Assembly: GCA_001692895.1 (NCBI GenBank)
Contig: KV748211.1
Span: forward strand, 1,116,001 to 1,180,000
Direction: 5' to 3'
DNA length: 64,000 bases
Source of the DNA: Cenococcum geophilum 1.58
Lineage: Eukaryota > Ascomycota > Dothideomycetes > Gloniales > Gloniaceae
In this document: positions 1 through 10,560 of the stretch, piece after piece
Numbering within the stretch: position 1 is the first letter of the stretch
How the letters are laid out: the number at the start of each line of letters is the position of its first letter
Made by a program: the position numbers and the translations under genes
The notes under the pieces: model-generated
The model's input: the letters and a program-made list of their open reading frames with translations, nothing else
Databases searched by the model: none
Told to the model about the DNA's origin: nothing

Positions 1-3000
1 AGTTAAATATTTAAACTGGCCGAGCCTTTTATAGAAATACTATATTATATTATTAGTAACAGTTTACCACTAGTTTAATGGCTAACTTATAAGGCGTAAT
101 AGCGTATATACCGCTAGTTCGTAACTGCTAAACAGTAGTCTCTTATTAGGATTCCTTTTAAGTACTTTATTAACGTATTTTATAATTCTATTTAGTTTCC
201 TAGAGTTAGCAATCGTGCTCTAATTCTTCTAAAGTGGATTCTCGTCTAAAGGTTTATCCTATTTTTCACTACGGAACTTATTAACTATCTACCTTAGCTT
301 TATTTTAACTTTTGTCTTATCCTTTTACTACACATTCTGCCACTTATCTCCTACCTTAGCTAGGCCTAGAAAGATAGCAAAAATTTTCAATAAGCAACCG
401 GCTCCCTCTAGAAATTAATCTATATTAAAGACGGGTTCTTCTCCTTTTCTTCCTTTAGCTTTCCAGTATCTAAAAGCTTTATTTAGCTATTTGAAAGCTT
501 TTAGGGATACTCCACGCTAGAGCTTCTTAATATACAGTTTAAATATTAAATCGTTCATTATATAGCAGTCTTAGTAGACGACCAGTAGTAGCTTATTAAT
601 CACCCTCCTATCAAACCATTAGTCTTCCCCTATCCTACGCATAATTAAGACCTTTGCAATTAAAGAGGAGTATTCTTTAAAGCCCGTAATAACCTTATTT
701 AAAAGAGAAGAGTAATTAGCTACTCCTAGCTTTTTATATTTAATTAACGCTTTAACATTACAATTATTAATTAATTTTACATTTAGGGAATCCGTCCAAT
801 TAGGGGCCCTAAAAATTTCTAAGGCGGAAATTAGACTCGTAAAACCTTTACTAGTTAGTATACCAGAAGTAAACACTACTAAAGGTTAAGAGGTGTAGTA
901 GGTTATTTTACTATTACCGTCCTTATAAGACCGGCCTAGGCGTTAGAAGCGAGGAAATACTGCTTAATTATTATACACTTATTTGGCGATTTTTATCAAA
1001 TAACCTATCTCTAACCTGTCTATATAGAACTTATCGGTAAAAATCCTATTAATAATACAATAAGGACCACCGTCTCTATAGAGATTAAAAATAGTTTTAT
1101 ACTGTTCCTAAGCGGTCTAGGTTATTACCTAAGTTTATAAGGTCGTAATTATAAGATATAAAGCCGATCTTGGGTCCATTTTCCACCAAACCACTTTACC
1201 TTCTCCTTCGTATTTTATAGGTTTAAGAATATCCCTATCTTTATCTATAAAATTATACTTCTTTATACTAGACCTAATAAAAGCCGTATAACGCACGCGG
1301 ACTTATAGTTTGCCTCTAGGAATAAAATTATTTAGTTTTAAGGTCTTAAACTATAATTTAACGTCTTTAACTGCTTAGGGCAGTAGATTCTGTCTAGTAA
1401 TATATATGGTTAGTCCTACTAGCCAGTTAAGAAATTTTCTGGCGATACTTCCCTTAATATAACAGCACTGTAGCATGCTATCTATTTAACTCGGGCATTG
1501 GGCATTAGGCAGCTGCGGGTGTTTATCTATACTAGGGGCAAGGTAGAGACTTTTATCTCTACCTTTTTAATTTTTCCAATTAAGCTAGTTAAGGTTAATC
1601 TTAGTTATTAACACGCCGGTATACTAGATTAAAAGCATTTAAAGTATCTTACCTAAACCCATTATATCCGCGAGAAAGGTCCCACCTAGGGTTATATAAT
1701 TAAGAAGAGCATAGGTAACACTAAGCAGCTAATATATCTATATAGCTTTACCCTTTTTTATACCGTGTAAGTAAAAGGTTATATCTTAAAGAGTGTTACG
1801 AATAGTTAACGGAAATAAGAGGAACTATAGCGCCTTTACCCATAATATTAGGTTAATATATACTTCTTGTACGTCCTTTAGGTGATTAACTTCCTAATCA
1901 ACCTCTTTAATTTCATCCTTATGCTTATCTTCCAGTTCCTTATTAGTCGAAATAGGGTTAATTAAGGCGTTAAAGTGGCGGCGCTCCCATATGCGGTTAA
2001 GATTAATTTCCCCAATACAAATTAGGTTAGGGTTATTATTTATATCCTTAAATAATATATTAATAAACATTTCGCGATTAGACTTTGGCCATTTATTACA
2101 CCATCCTTTTATTTTATCCTATGGCATTGTCTTAAATATTTGCACTTTGTCTAGATCTACGCCTTTTAAGAGCTCTAATTTATCTAGTAGGGGCTAGTCT
2201 TTACTACTATAGGTTTAGCTATAAGCAGTTTTAATTATAGCCAGCCATACGGCTAATAATGCATTAGTAGGTATAGGTAGCGTAGACTTTAGGGTTAACG
2301 TAGGCTTTAGATTTAACTGCTTAGGTATAGGTGGCGTGGACTCTAGGGTTAACTGCTTATAACTACTTTAACCTAGAGCAGGTATATCTATTCTTCTCCT
2401 AGTTAGCACCGGTCGTATAATATTAGGGTTAGAGTTAGACTTAGAATCACCCTTATTAAATCTTATGCCTATAAATATATGTTAGATAACTCTATATAAT
2501 ATTATACAATCTTATAAATTATAAAGTCTCTTATGCTTTATAATCCGATTAGGATCTTTAACTCTAATTATAATTGTATTAAGTCCGGCCTTCTTTATAA
2601 AAAGCACCGTAAATACTAGGTTTATATAGTTGAGAATTAGTATACCAGTAGTTAGATCTACTATAGTCTAGCCATCCCTGTATTTATCTGCTAAGAAGTT
2701 TTTACTTATTACGGCCTGCAGCTTATTATATCTACAGTAATATATATTAATTTTCTCTAGAGAATCGGATAATAGATGCTTATGCTTAGTTTTTAATGCA
2801 AATCCGTATAGAATGGGGGCCCTAGTAAATAGCGTTTTGTCTAGGTAACTGTATATAGCAAAGCTCATTTTATAGAATGGTGTAGGTGTAGTATTTAGCT
2901 ATTATAGGGCTTTAATAAACAGATTACTGAGCACCTAGGCAGTCTTAGAGGTTGCCCTTAATCTAAATAAGTTGATAGACTGCTCTCTGGAAGATAAGGC

Positions 3001-3385
3001 GCTACGCTTTTAAATAGTATTAGTTATTATAACCTCTACGCCTTTACGTCTGTTAGTCGTTATATATCGCCATATAGATTTTTTAGCGGCGATAGTAAAA
3101 GCTTTAAACTCTAATGGTAGATCGGATCTCTTAAACACGTGCCTATACTTAATATTAAGAAGGTTAAAAACTATACGCTTAACTCCATTTTATATAAGTT
3201 TAGACGTTAGCAACCTACCACTAAACGCTTTATTGATTTTGCTAGCATAGTATTAGAGGATTTTACTATATATTTTTTCGTTAATTATAAGTCCTTACTA
3301 CAGCTTTAGACCACTTATTTGCGATAAGTTCTTATTAGTTACAGTAGTTAAGTACTAACTAGATTTTAAATGTGGCGCCGCTATT
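1..3385 (-). pseudogene. RIP-degraded SNF2-family helicase, 3' end off the left edge
   Basis: Read on the minus strand from about 3,385 down to 1, one frame gives a long helicase-like protein broken by many TAA/TAG codons. A Walker A-like segment, LADIMGLGKI (family form LADEMGLGKT), lies at about 1,645-1,685. Near 600-645 is RRIGED-stop-WFDRR, matching the block of fungal SNF2 proteins that follows the first helicase lobe. Around 100-250 is RLLFSSYELAVYTLL, resembling the start of the second lobe (helicase C). The N-terminal part (3,385 to about 1,700) is open with few stops but not recognisable; its start is uncertain. SNF2 proteins are DNA-dependent ATPases that remodel chromatin or act in repair. 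The E to I and T to I changes in Walker A would abolish activity. It could be a host-gene copy caught by RIP or a repeat-borne helicase. The final helicase motifs lie outside the window. Confidence 0.72.
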
Positions 3386-3816
3386 ATAGTTAGGGACCCT
3401 ATATATTTATAAGCGGGTAAAAGCTTAATATAGAATAGTATAGAGTAACTTATAAAGACAGTAGAGCGGATAATATATTAGACAATTAGTAATAATACAA
3501 TAAGACAATCCTAACAGTTATGATAAGAAGGTATGCTAATAGTATTAACTTAAGATAATAGCAGATGCTAACGAGAGCGATTTAAAAGCGATATAAGAAA
3601 TAAAACGGAATATAAGTCTTAATATAAGAAGTAGGATAAGATGCAAGCTTTAATATAGGTAGTAGAATAAAATATAAGACTTAGAGTAAGAAACGGAACA
3701 AAAGGTATATAGCGAGACGAGATATAAGATTTGCGCTGCTAACTAAGTAAATAACAATAAGAGAGCTGATAATTTTATTCTTCGTGTTATAACTAGTCAG
3801 TAAAGCAGCTCTAAAG
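3386..3816. other. A-rich spacer, no gene seen
   Basis: Purine-rich, TpA-rich sequence between the helicase pseudogene and the tandem repeat. Short imperfect motifs of the type ATAAGAAGTAGGATAAG recur at 3,560-3,720, but no clean period and no protein-like frame is visible. Confidence 0.5.
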
Positions 3817-4165
3817 AGGTAGGGAAATAAGTTTAGGACAATCTAAGACATTAAAAAATGTCCAAGATTGTATGAAAAAGTAAAATATAATATAGCATTT
3901 TATTCCGCAAGTATAAGGTAAGGCAAAATACATAGTAGAGAGAGGTAGGGGGATAATCCAAGACATTATAAAAGGTCTAAGATTGTATAAAAAAAAGTGA
4001 AATATAATATGGTATTTTATCCCATAAGCGTAAGATAAGGTAAAGTACATAGTAGAGAGAGGTAGGGGGATAATCTAAGACATTATAAAAAGTCTAAGAT
4101 TGTATAAAACAAAGTAAAATATAATATAGTATTTTATCCTACAAGCGCAAGATAAGGCTTTGGGA
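3817..4165. repeat. Three-copy tandem repeat, about 117-126 bp unit
   Basis: Copies begin at 3,817, 3,943 and 4,060, each starting AGGTAGGG and containing a recognisable GACATT...TCTAAGATTGTAT core followed by AAATATAATAT and a GATAAGG end. The spacing is 126 then 117 bp. Copies 2 and 3 are the closest, differing mainly by C/T and G/A changes expected from RIP. The minus frame stays open through copies 1 and 2 for 79 codons, but the predicted peptide only repeats the unit and has no known domain, so I treat it as non-coding. Confidence 0.85.
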
Positions 4166-4713
4166 TACCCTTTCACCCAAAGTATAACCTATTTTTAAGC
4201 TATATCACTAATAAAGCAACTTTTTTTTAGGTAAGCTGTTACGTCTACTATATAGGCAACCTAAAACTAGTATCCTAGATCCCACTTATGGCTACTACGC
4301 CTTATATTAAAGATATTCGCTAGACTTATTTATATATAGGTCCCATAGTCCAAATTGTATATTAAGCTATCTATAACACAGCTATTATTACTCTAGCCCT
4401 ATAACACCGTACTCTTATTTATACGCCTTTTTCTTCTATTTCCTGCTATTATCCGCTTAATCTTTTAAACTTCTATAGCCGCCTAAACTAATACTATAGC
4501 CTCTTTGTCTTTAAAAATATAACTACATTAAGCTTAGCTTAGCCTTAATTTCTCTTTAAAAATATAGCTACGTTAAGCTTACCTCGGCCTCAATTTCTCT
4601 AAACGTATACTACCTAGAAATATATCCCGCCTTATATAACTATTATAAACTCTACCTATAATATAGCGTCTAGTGCCCTAGCGTAGAGCGGGCTCTTTTA
4701 AAAGCCGCATTAT
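4166..4713. other. Spacer with a 45-bp direct duplication
   Basis: No protein-like frame is seen. At 4,511-4,555 and 4,556-4,600 two adjacent 45-bp copies start TTAAAAATATA and end in AATTTCTCT. They differ by a handful of transitions. The rest is low-complexity C/T-rich sequence. Confidence 0.6.
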
Positions 4714-5480
4714 AATGCCTTCCAAAGACTAGACACCTAAAGCTTCTTTAGCCGCTATGAATAAGGGAGATGCCAATATACAGATTAACAGTAGCATACT
4801 AGGTAGAGATGGCCCTAATCTTCACAAGCTAGGGTAGGATATTAAGGTTAAGCTGGCTGATCTATAGACTAACCCAAATAACCCGTTCTTTTCTGCTAAA
4901 TTATTTAAAGAGCTCTAACTATATTTTAGCTCTCCGTACCCTAGTAATATATAGGCTCGTGCTAATATATCTGTTTAATAGGAAACCGGAGGTGTTAAAA
5001 GGAATTCTAGAAATAAACTTTTAAAAGCCGTTAAAGATAAGCAGTTAGCCTATAAGATATAGGCTTTCTATTTAGTTACTTTACGGGCTTTAAATCATCT
5101 ATATTATTGCTAATACCTATTATCCAGCCTAACCCTTTAGCGTTACTCTAATAATAAATATAAGACTTCCGGGCAGCAGCTTAAGTTAGATATTGGTTAG
5201 AACTCTATATACCTAAAACCAGATATTATAGTTCTAAGTACTAACTTATTCAGTTATCTCAACTTAACTAGCACTACCCTTAATCCTCCCTTTTTTCTTA
5301 TTACGGCTTATATAGAAATAACGGAATCACAAGTCCGGATAGCTAACATTATTAGGCTCTGTAATATTAGTAGTAAATAATATCTTCGCCGTAGCTATAG
5401 TCCTATAGCTATTGCCTAAGAATACTATATATTGTTATTTAGACGGATAAAGGTTTTTTAGGTACCATTAAGTCTTTAAT
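4714..5480 (+). pseudogene. Unidentified decayed ORF upstream of Plavaka
   Basis: From an ATG at 4,714 one frame reads protein-like for about 250 codons, with internal TAG/TAA codons of RIP type. Recognisable stretches include LGRDGPNLHKLG, NPNNPFFSAKLFKEL and LRALNHLYYC. I do not recognise a family. It lies in the same orientation as the Plavaka transposase that follows, so it could be an accessory ORF of that element or an older unrelated gene. The opposite strand around 5,000-5,400 is also fairly open, so the strand is not certain. Confidence 0.35.
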
Positions 5481-5487
5481 TCACAGT

Positions 5488-5655
5488 TTGGCTGCTTTAG
5501 ACTCTTTTAAGTCCTTAAACTTGGTATTAAGCTTAGTATTAAGCTGGTTACACTTACGCTTTAATATCTAGTTTGGTTACCTTGGACTCTTAAGTCCTTA
5601 AATTTAGTATTAAGCTAGTTATACTTACGCTTTAGTATAACTAGTTCTAGTAAGA
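5488..5655. repeat. Two-copy 84-bp tandem repeat
   Basis: Copies at 5,488-5,571 and 5,572-5,655 each begin TTTGG and share CTTAAGTCCTTAAA-like and ACTTACGCTTTA segments, with transition differences. The period is a multiple of three, so it may once have been translated, but no coding sense is evident now. Confidence 0.7.
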
Positions 5656-5929
5656 AAATAAGAGGTATACTCTTAGCAGCTACAAAGCTAAGCCACTTAG
5701 ATTAAATACTAGCAATTAACCGTTAGTACTATAACACGCACTCTTTACACCTAGAAATAATACCACATTATTTAATATATAATTAGCGACAATGTAGCGG
5801 AGCTATCTATGGTGTTCTTATACCCCTAAGAGTTACGGCGGCTTTTACTAATACCTACGGTGCTATAAAAGGCGGCTGCCTAGCCACTAACACGTCTATA
5901 AAAAAACACGCGAAGAGAGATATAACACT

Positions 5930-8900
5930 CGCACGTTTATTACGGCCTAACTACTTATAATTTATAATTAATTTTACTACTCTAACTAGTTAAATAACGC
6001 GTAATTATAACTAGATAGTATAAACACGGATACTAATAAGTACGCTCCGGTGGCGGTAGAATATAAGCAGAATGCCCACCCGGTGCCTCTATACGGTATA
6101 CCACATTAGAAAAGCGTCCTATCGTTATTATTATTACTTAGAGTAGAGATATTTAAAGCAACTAAGAATATAAAGGCGGGTAAACTAATTTTGTGCGAGA
6201 CCGATAATAATATATAGTAAGTTAACCAGACAATTTTAGATATTACTATATAATAACACAATAATAGCTAAAGTATACTATACAATCCTTTTTATTTAGA
6301 GTTTAATTACGCCTTTTTAATATAGCTGCACCGCATTTGCTATATAAAGGGAGACGTTAACGTACTGCTTAAAGACACCCGCCTTAGCCCACTTTATAGC
6401 CTGCTCAGCTTCTAATTTGCAAATTAATAAGAGAAACTAATCACCGCTATTCTATTTAGTATATAAGATAAATAATAGCTCCAATTAAAGTATAAGGTGG
6501 AATCGAATATTAAAGGCTCTAAGCAGAGGAAATACTATATTCTTTACTAGGATATTATAAATATAATTACCTTTCTAATTAGCCATTAACCCTTTAAAGA
6601 TGCACTAATATATACACTAAAGAGACTCTACAATGCCGACAACCACTAAGTCTACAATAAGCTATATAGCGGTAACTAGTAGTAGGAGATATAAGGCAAG
6701 GTTCCTAGCGGTACTACAGTAGTTCCTATACTTATAGCAGTCAATAAGACCTAGCTAATAATACACTATAGCAATAAATTGGCCTAGCCGGTATATCTTA
6801 CCATCGGTAATCTTAACTAACAAGTTTAACGCTAATAGATATCCCCCGTAAATATTCTTGTCGGTTTTATGCCAGTTATTAAAGAAAAGAATAATAATAT
6901 AAAAAGTAAAGCATATTATAAGGCGATAAGAACTATACTTAAATATAAGTCCTGCTTTAGTATTCTAACGCTATATTCCATAAACTAAAATATAATAGTA
7001 ATTAAGTATCTTATAGAAAGCGGCATAGACCTTTAATATGCGGATAATTTTATATAACGATATTATCCAATTATATATGGAATAATAGTAGACTATAAAG
7101 AACAAGTACTGCTTATAAGTGTTAAAAGCCAATAGCACTACACTATATACTAGGTCCCCCCTTTAAAGCGCGAGAACTTAACTAAAAAATAATACCCGCC
7201 ACGCACCTATAAGGAGACGAGAAGATAGATTAAACACCAGCAACTAAAGAACATTCTTCCATCCTTAGACAACTGGGTATACCCGGTAGAATATTTCGCA
7301 TAGCACTATCGCCTATTTAATATCCATAAGGGCATAATAGTAGATATTCTACATTAGCTTCTAAAGGGTATCATTATATAACTTATTAAATAGGTATAGA
7401 AACTGGTAGGCGATATCGTCTAGCCAAAAAAAAAGAGAAGAGGGACGAAGATAACCACAATAAATATATCTACGGAGGCTTAGCTTAATTAGCGTTTTAA
7501 ATAAGTCCTGGCTTTTACGGAACTAAAACGGTTTAATAATCTATCATTTAGTAAAGTTACTTAATAGACAGGTAATAAATAAAAAGCCATAGTTCGTTAA
7601 CTTGTTGCTATGCTAGCCCCACTGCTGTCATCCAGGGAACTATATGCTATGCATTTTATAAGAGCTGTATACAACTTCGTTATTATAGCTTAGTATTACA
7701 CCCATAATAAGGAGACACTACGATATATACACCACGCCCTATATTAAATTGATATGCTTAAAGGCGTATTTTAAAGTTTCCGTCTAAAGGTAAAGGATTC
7801 TAATACGGGCCATTTTAATATACTAAAATTCCATGCCCTTATACATTTTAAGGAAAATATCCGCCTATATGGATGCGCAGATAGGTACTACACTGGCGCA
7901 AATAGCGAAGCTGGACACTGTTATATTATTAAGGCGTTTTATAACTTAATAAATAAACGGGATTTGCTATCTTAAATCTGCTCTTATAATTTAAGATAGG
8001 TAGCAGTACTAGCAATGGAAGACGAAATAGCTTTCACGAATAGTAATTCTGTACTATAGTCTTCCTAATATCTAGAGGTATAGGTTACTTAACCAATATA
8101 GTATTTGGCAGTTATAAAGCTTTAGTGGCCTTTAGAAGACATAAATAGGGCAACAGATCTTGTCCAAAGGCGTCTTGGGTTAAAGACGTGGCTTTATATA
8201 TCTTATATAGCAAACTGCTACAAAATCCTAGGGTTTCTAGATGGTATTGTGGTATTTGTCTAAGAATACAGGCAAAAACTATAAGGCGAACGTGCCTAGA
8301 ACTCCAATATAGACTAGAAAGAAAAGGATTCTTTATAGGTTAAGCGCCTACTTATTAAAATATATCCATCTATCCGCTATTAGAAACGAGACGGAAAAAA
8401 TGCAACTAACCTTAAGGCCCAAATTAGTGAGGTAGTACGTTGCGCACCAGATTGGCAATATTCTAACTAGTAGAGGCGTAATTATGTATAGGTTCAAAAG
8501 TATATAGATAACGACAACCGTATTAGAAAGGGCCGCACACTATTAGGTAGAAGACTTATAGGCCAGCTTTAGCTAATTGTTACTATTCTAGATATTAAAA
8601 GGTTAGATAAGTATGGTGTATACATATAGTATACTAGAGCTATAGTAGAGCTGCTTCAGCCATTAAATCATAGACTACCGCATCTAACATACGGCATAGT
8701 TAAGGTAAAAAGGTGGCCGCGCTTAAGCGTAAATACTAGGCAAGTACTTAGAGGTAGTCGCTTTTATTTAATGCCATCTATTCTATAAAGCGCGCATATT
8801 GTTCTAGCCGCTACTTCTTGTCTAGATTTATACTATATTAATAATTATATTAATTAGGACCAATATAATACTCTATACTTAGACAACTTTCTTAAAGAAG

Positions 8901-8941
8901 GAACCCGTATCGCGTTATTATATAGAAGCTAGAACAAATAG
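5930..8941 (+). pseudogene. Plavaka-type DNA transposase, RIP-degraded
   Basis: Plus-strand frames give a decayed transposase of the Plavaka group (KDZ/CACTA-related fungal transposons). Landmarks in order: NPFYLEFNYAFLI near 6,290; FKDALIYTLKRLYNADNH near 6,600; SGTTVVPILIAVNKT followed by LAxPVYLTIGNL near 6,705-6,815, the most diagnostic block; SSRELYAMHFIRAVYNFV near 7,635; FHALIHFKENIRLYGCADRY near 7,830. The family's catalytic region spans these blocks. Dozens of stops replace Gln, Arg and Trp codons, so no product is possible. The 3' end is set by the last recognisable residues before a TAG at about 8,940. I could not identify terminal inverted repeats, so the element limits are unknown. 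Confidence 0.8.
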
Positions 8942-8970
8942 TAAAAGTAGCTAAGCTAGTATAGAACCTA

Positions 8971-9040
8971 TATAAGACTATATAGGACTATATAAGATTG
9001 TATAAGATTATATAAGATTATATAAGATTATATAAAATTA
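8971..9040. repeat. 10-bp microsatellite, seven units
   Basis: Seven consecutive 10-bp units of the form TATAAGATTA (variants TATAAGACTA, TATAGGACTA, TATAAGATTG, TATAAAATTA) lie just beyond the Plavaka frame. Confidence 0.9.
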
Positions 9041-9149
9041 TTTTGATTTTAATATATATTATAAGCTAGCATACTATAGGCTAAGAAAATAGTAAAAATT
9101 CATTTGCGTAATTGGCATACAACTTTAAAATAATATATTATATTACCTT

Positions 9150-9470
9150 AATTGCATATCAAGGAATGTGCAGTTAGCTTTTAAAGTTGTTAAGTTAGTT
9201 AACTGCGTATTATTTAAATTTTAAGTTAGTTAATTGCATATCAAAGAATATGCAGTTAGCTTTTAAAGTTATTAAGTAGGTCAACTGCGTGTTATTTAAC
9301 TTTTAAATATGTTAAGTTGGTTAATTGCGTATTAAGTTAGTTAAGTTGCATATTAAGTTGGTTAATTACGTGTTAAGTTGGTTAAGTTATATATCAAGTT
9401 AGTCAATTGCGTGTTAAGTTAGTCAATTACGTGTCGAGTTGGTTAAATTACATGTCAATTACGCGAAACG
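9150..9470. repeat. Compound minisatellite upstream of Gypsy-A
   Basis: Two longer units starting AATTGCATATCAA at 9,150 and 9,232 (82-bp period) are followed from 9,311 by about seven short units of roughly 20 bp built on TTAAGTTGGTTAATTGCGTG. It sits directly upstream of the Gypsy-A gag frame, where a 5' LTR or leader would be expected. I found no matching copy downstream of Gypsy-A, so it cannot be called an LTR. Confidence 0.75.
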
Positions 9471-9479
9471 CGAAAAATA

Positions 9480-10560
9480 AAGTCTACTTGAATCTCATCC
9501 TGCGAATATTTTCCCAATATACTAAGATTAAGAAGTAGGAAGACTTTAAGGATCCACTTATAAGACGCGAAAGAAAAGAAACTATAGAGGAATTTAGAGC
9601 AAGAATTACCTTATAGCAAGAATAGAAACTAGATAAGAGATCTAGTATATTAGAACGTATAAAGGACAAAATACTAGTATAAAGAATTACTAATAGGCCT
9701 AGGGCAGGCACACTAAGAGCTAAGTAGCTTACTAAACTGGAAAATAAAGAGGATCTAGGGATCCCTATTAGGTTTAAAGAATAATATATAAAGGGCTGTT
9801 ATAATATAATAATAAGAAGATACTTCCTTACGGACGAACCGTATACACTCTAGTAGTTATACTAAAAGTGGTATAGACAAAGGTACAACGACGAGTAGGA
9901 AGATTTCTATATATAGTTAGACGAAAAAGGTATCTAAGACTACCCAATTACAGAGAAGGCTATAAATTATATTAAAGGAGCCTTAATTATAATATTAAAG
10001 GATCTAAAGGAATGCTTAGAGGACTAGAGAAGCGAGAGACGCATCTTAGTACCCGCGAATAAAGTTATAACGTTTAGATTAATATAGCAGAGGTTTAAAC
10101 TTAAGGATAAAGACGAGCTAAGAGTTAACCTAAGACACTAAGTATATTATACACTAGTATAGATTATATGCGTAGATAATATATATAATATACACAGAGC
10201 ACCTAAAGATAAGTATAAGAAATATCCTATAAGAATATATTAGATAATAGAAGAACGGAAATATTAAAACGCTAAGTATATGTATAGCTGGCATCTAGTA
10301 AAAGTTTAGGAGTTAGGAGACTTAATACTTTAGCTAAAAAGATTCCTTACGGAAGAATACCTAGATGGATAATAGTAGTGGGAATGCCTAGAGAATACGT
10401 GTCTATAGTATATTAAAGATAAAAAGCGAACTAAGTATTAGCTTAAGTTAGACTAAGTATAAACAGGATTAAGTAGCTAATAGTTAGGAAAAGTAGAGGC
10501 CTATAGGACTAGAGGGAGCTAGTAGTAGAGCCTTAAACCCTTAAAGGAATTTAAGGATAA
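9480..10560 (+). pseudogene. gag: Gypsy-A gag remnant
   Basis: A plus-strand frame in register with the downstream pol reads as a gag-like protein with RIP stops. It includes EDFKDPLIRRERKETIEEF near 9,540 and charged helical segments such as DEPYTLXXLYXKWYRQRYN near 9,840. No zinc knuckle is clear. Gag forms the particle that packages element RNA. The assignment rests on position before a clear gypsy pol rather than on a family motif. Confidence 0.55.
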
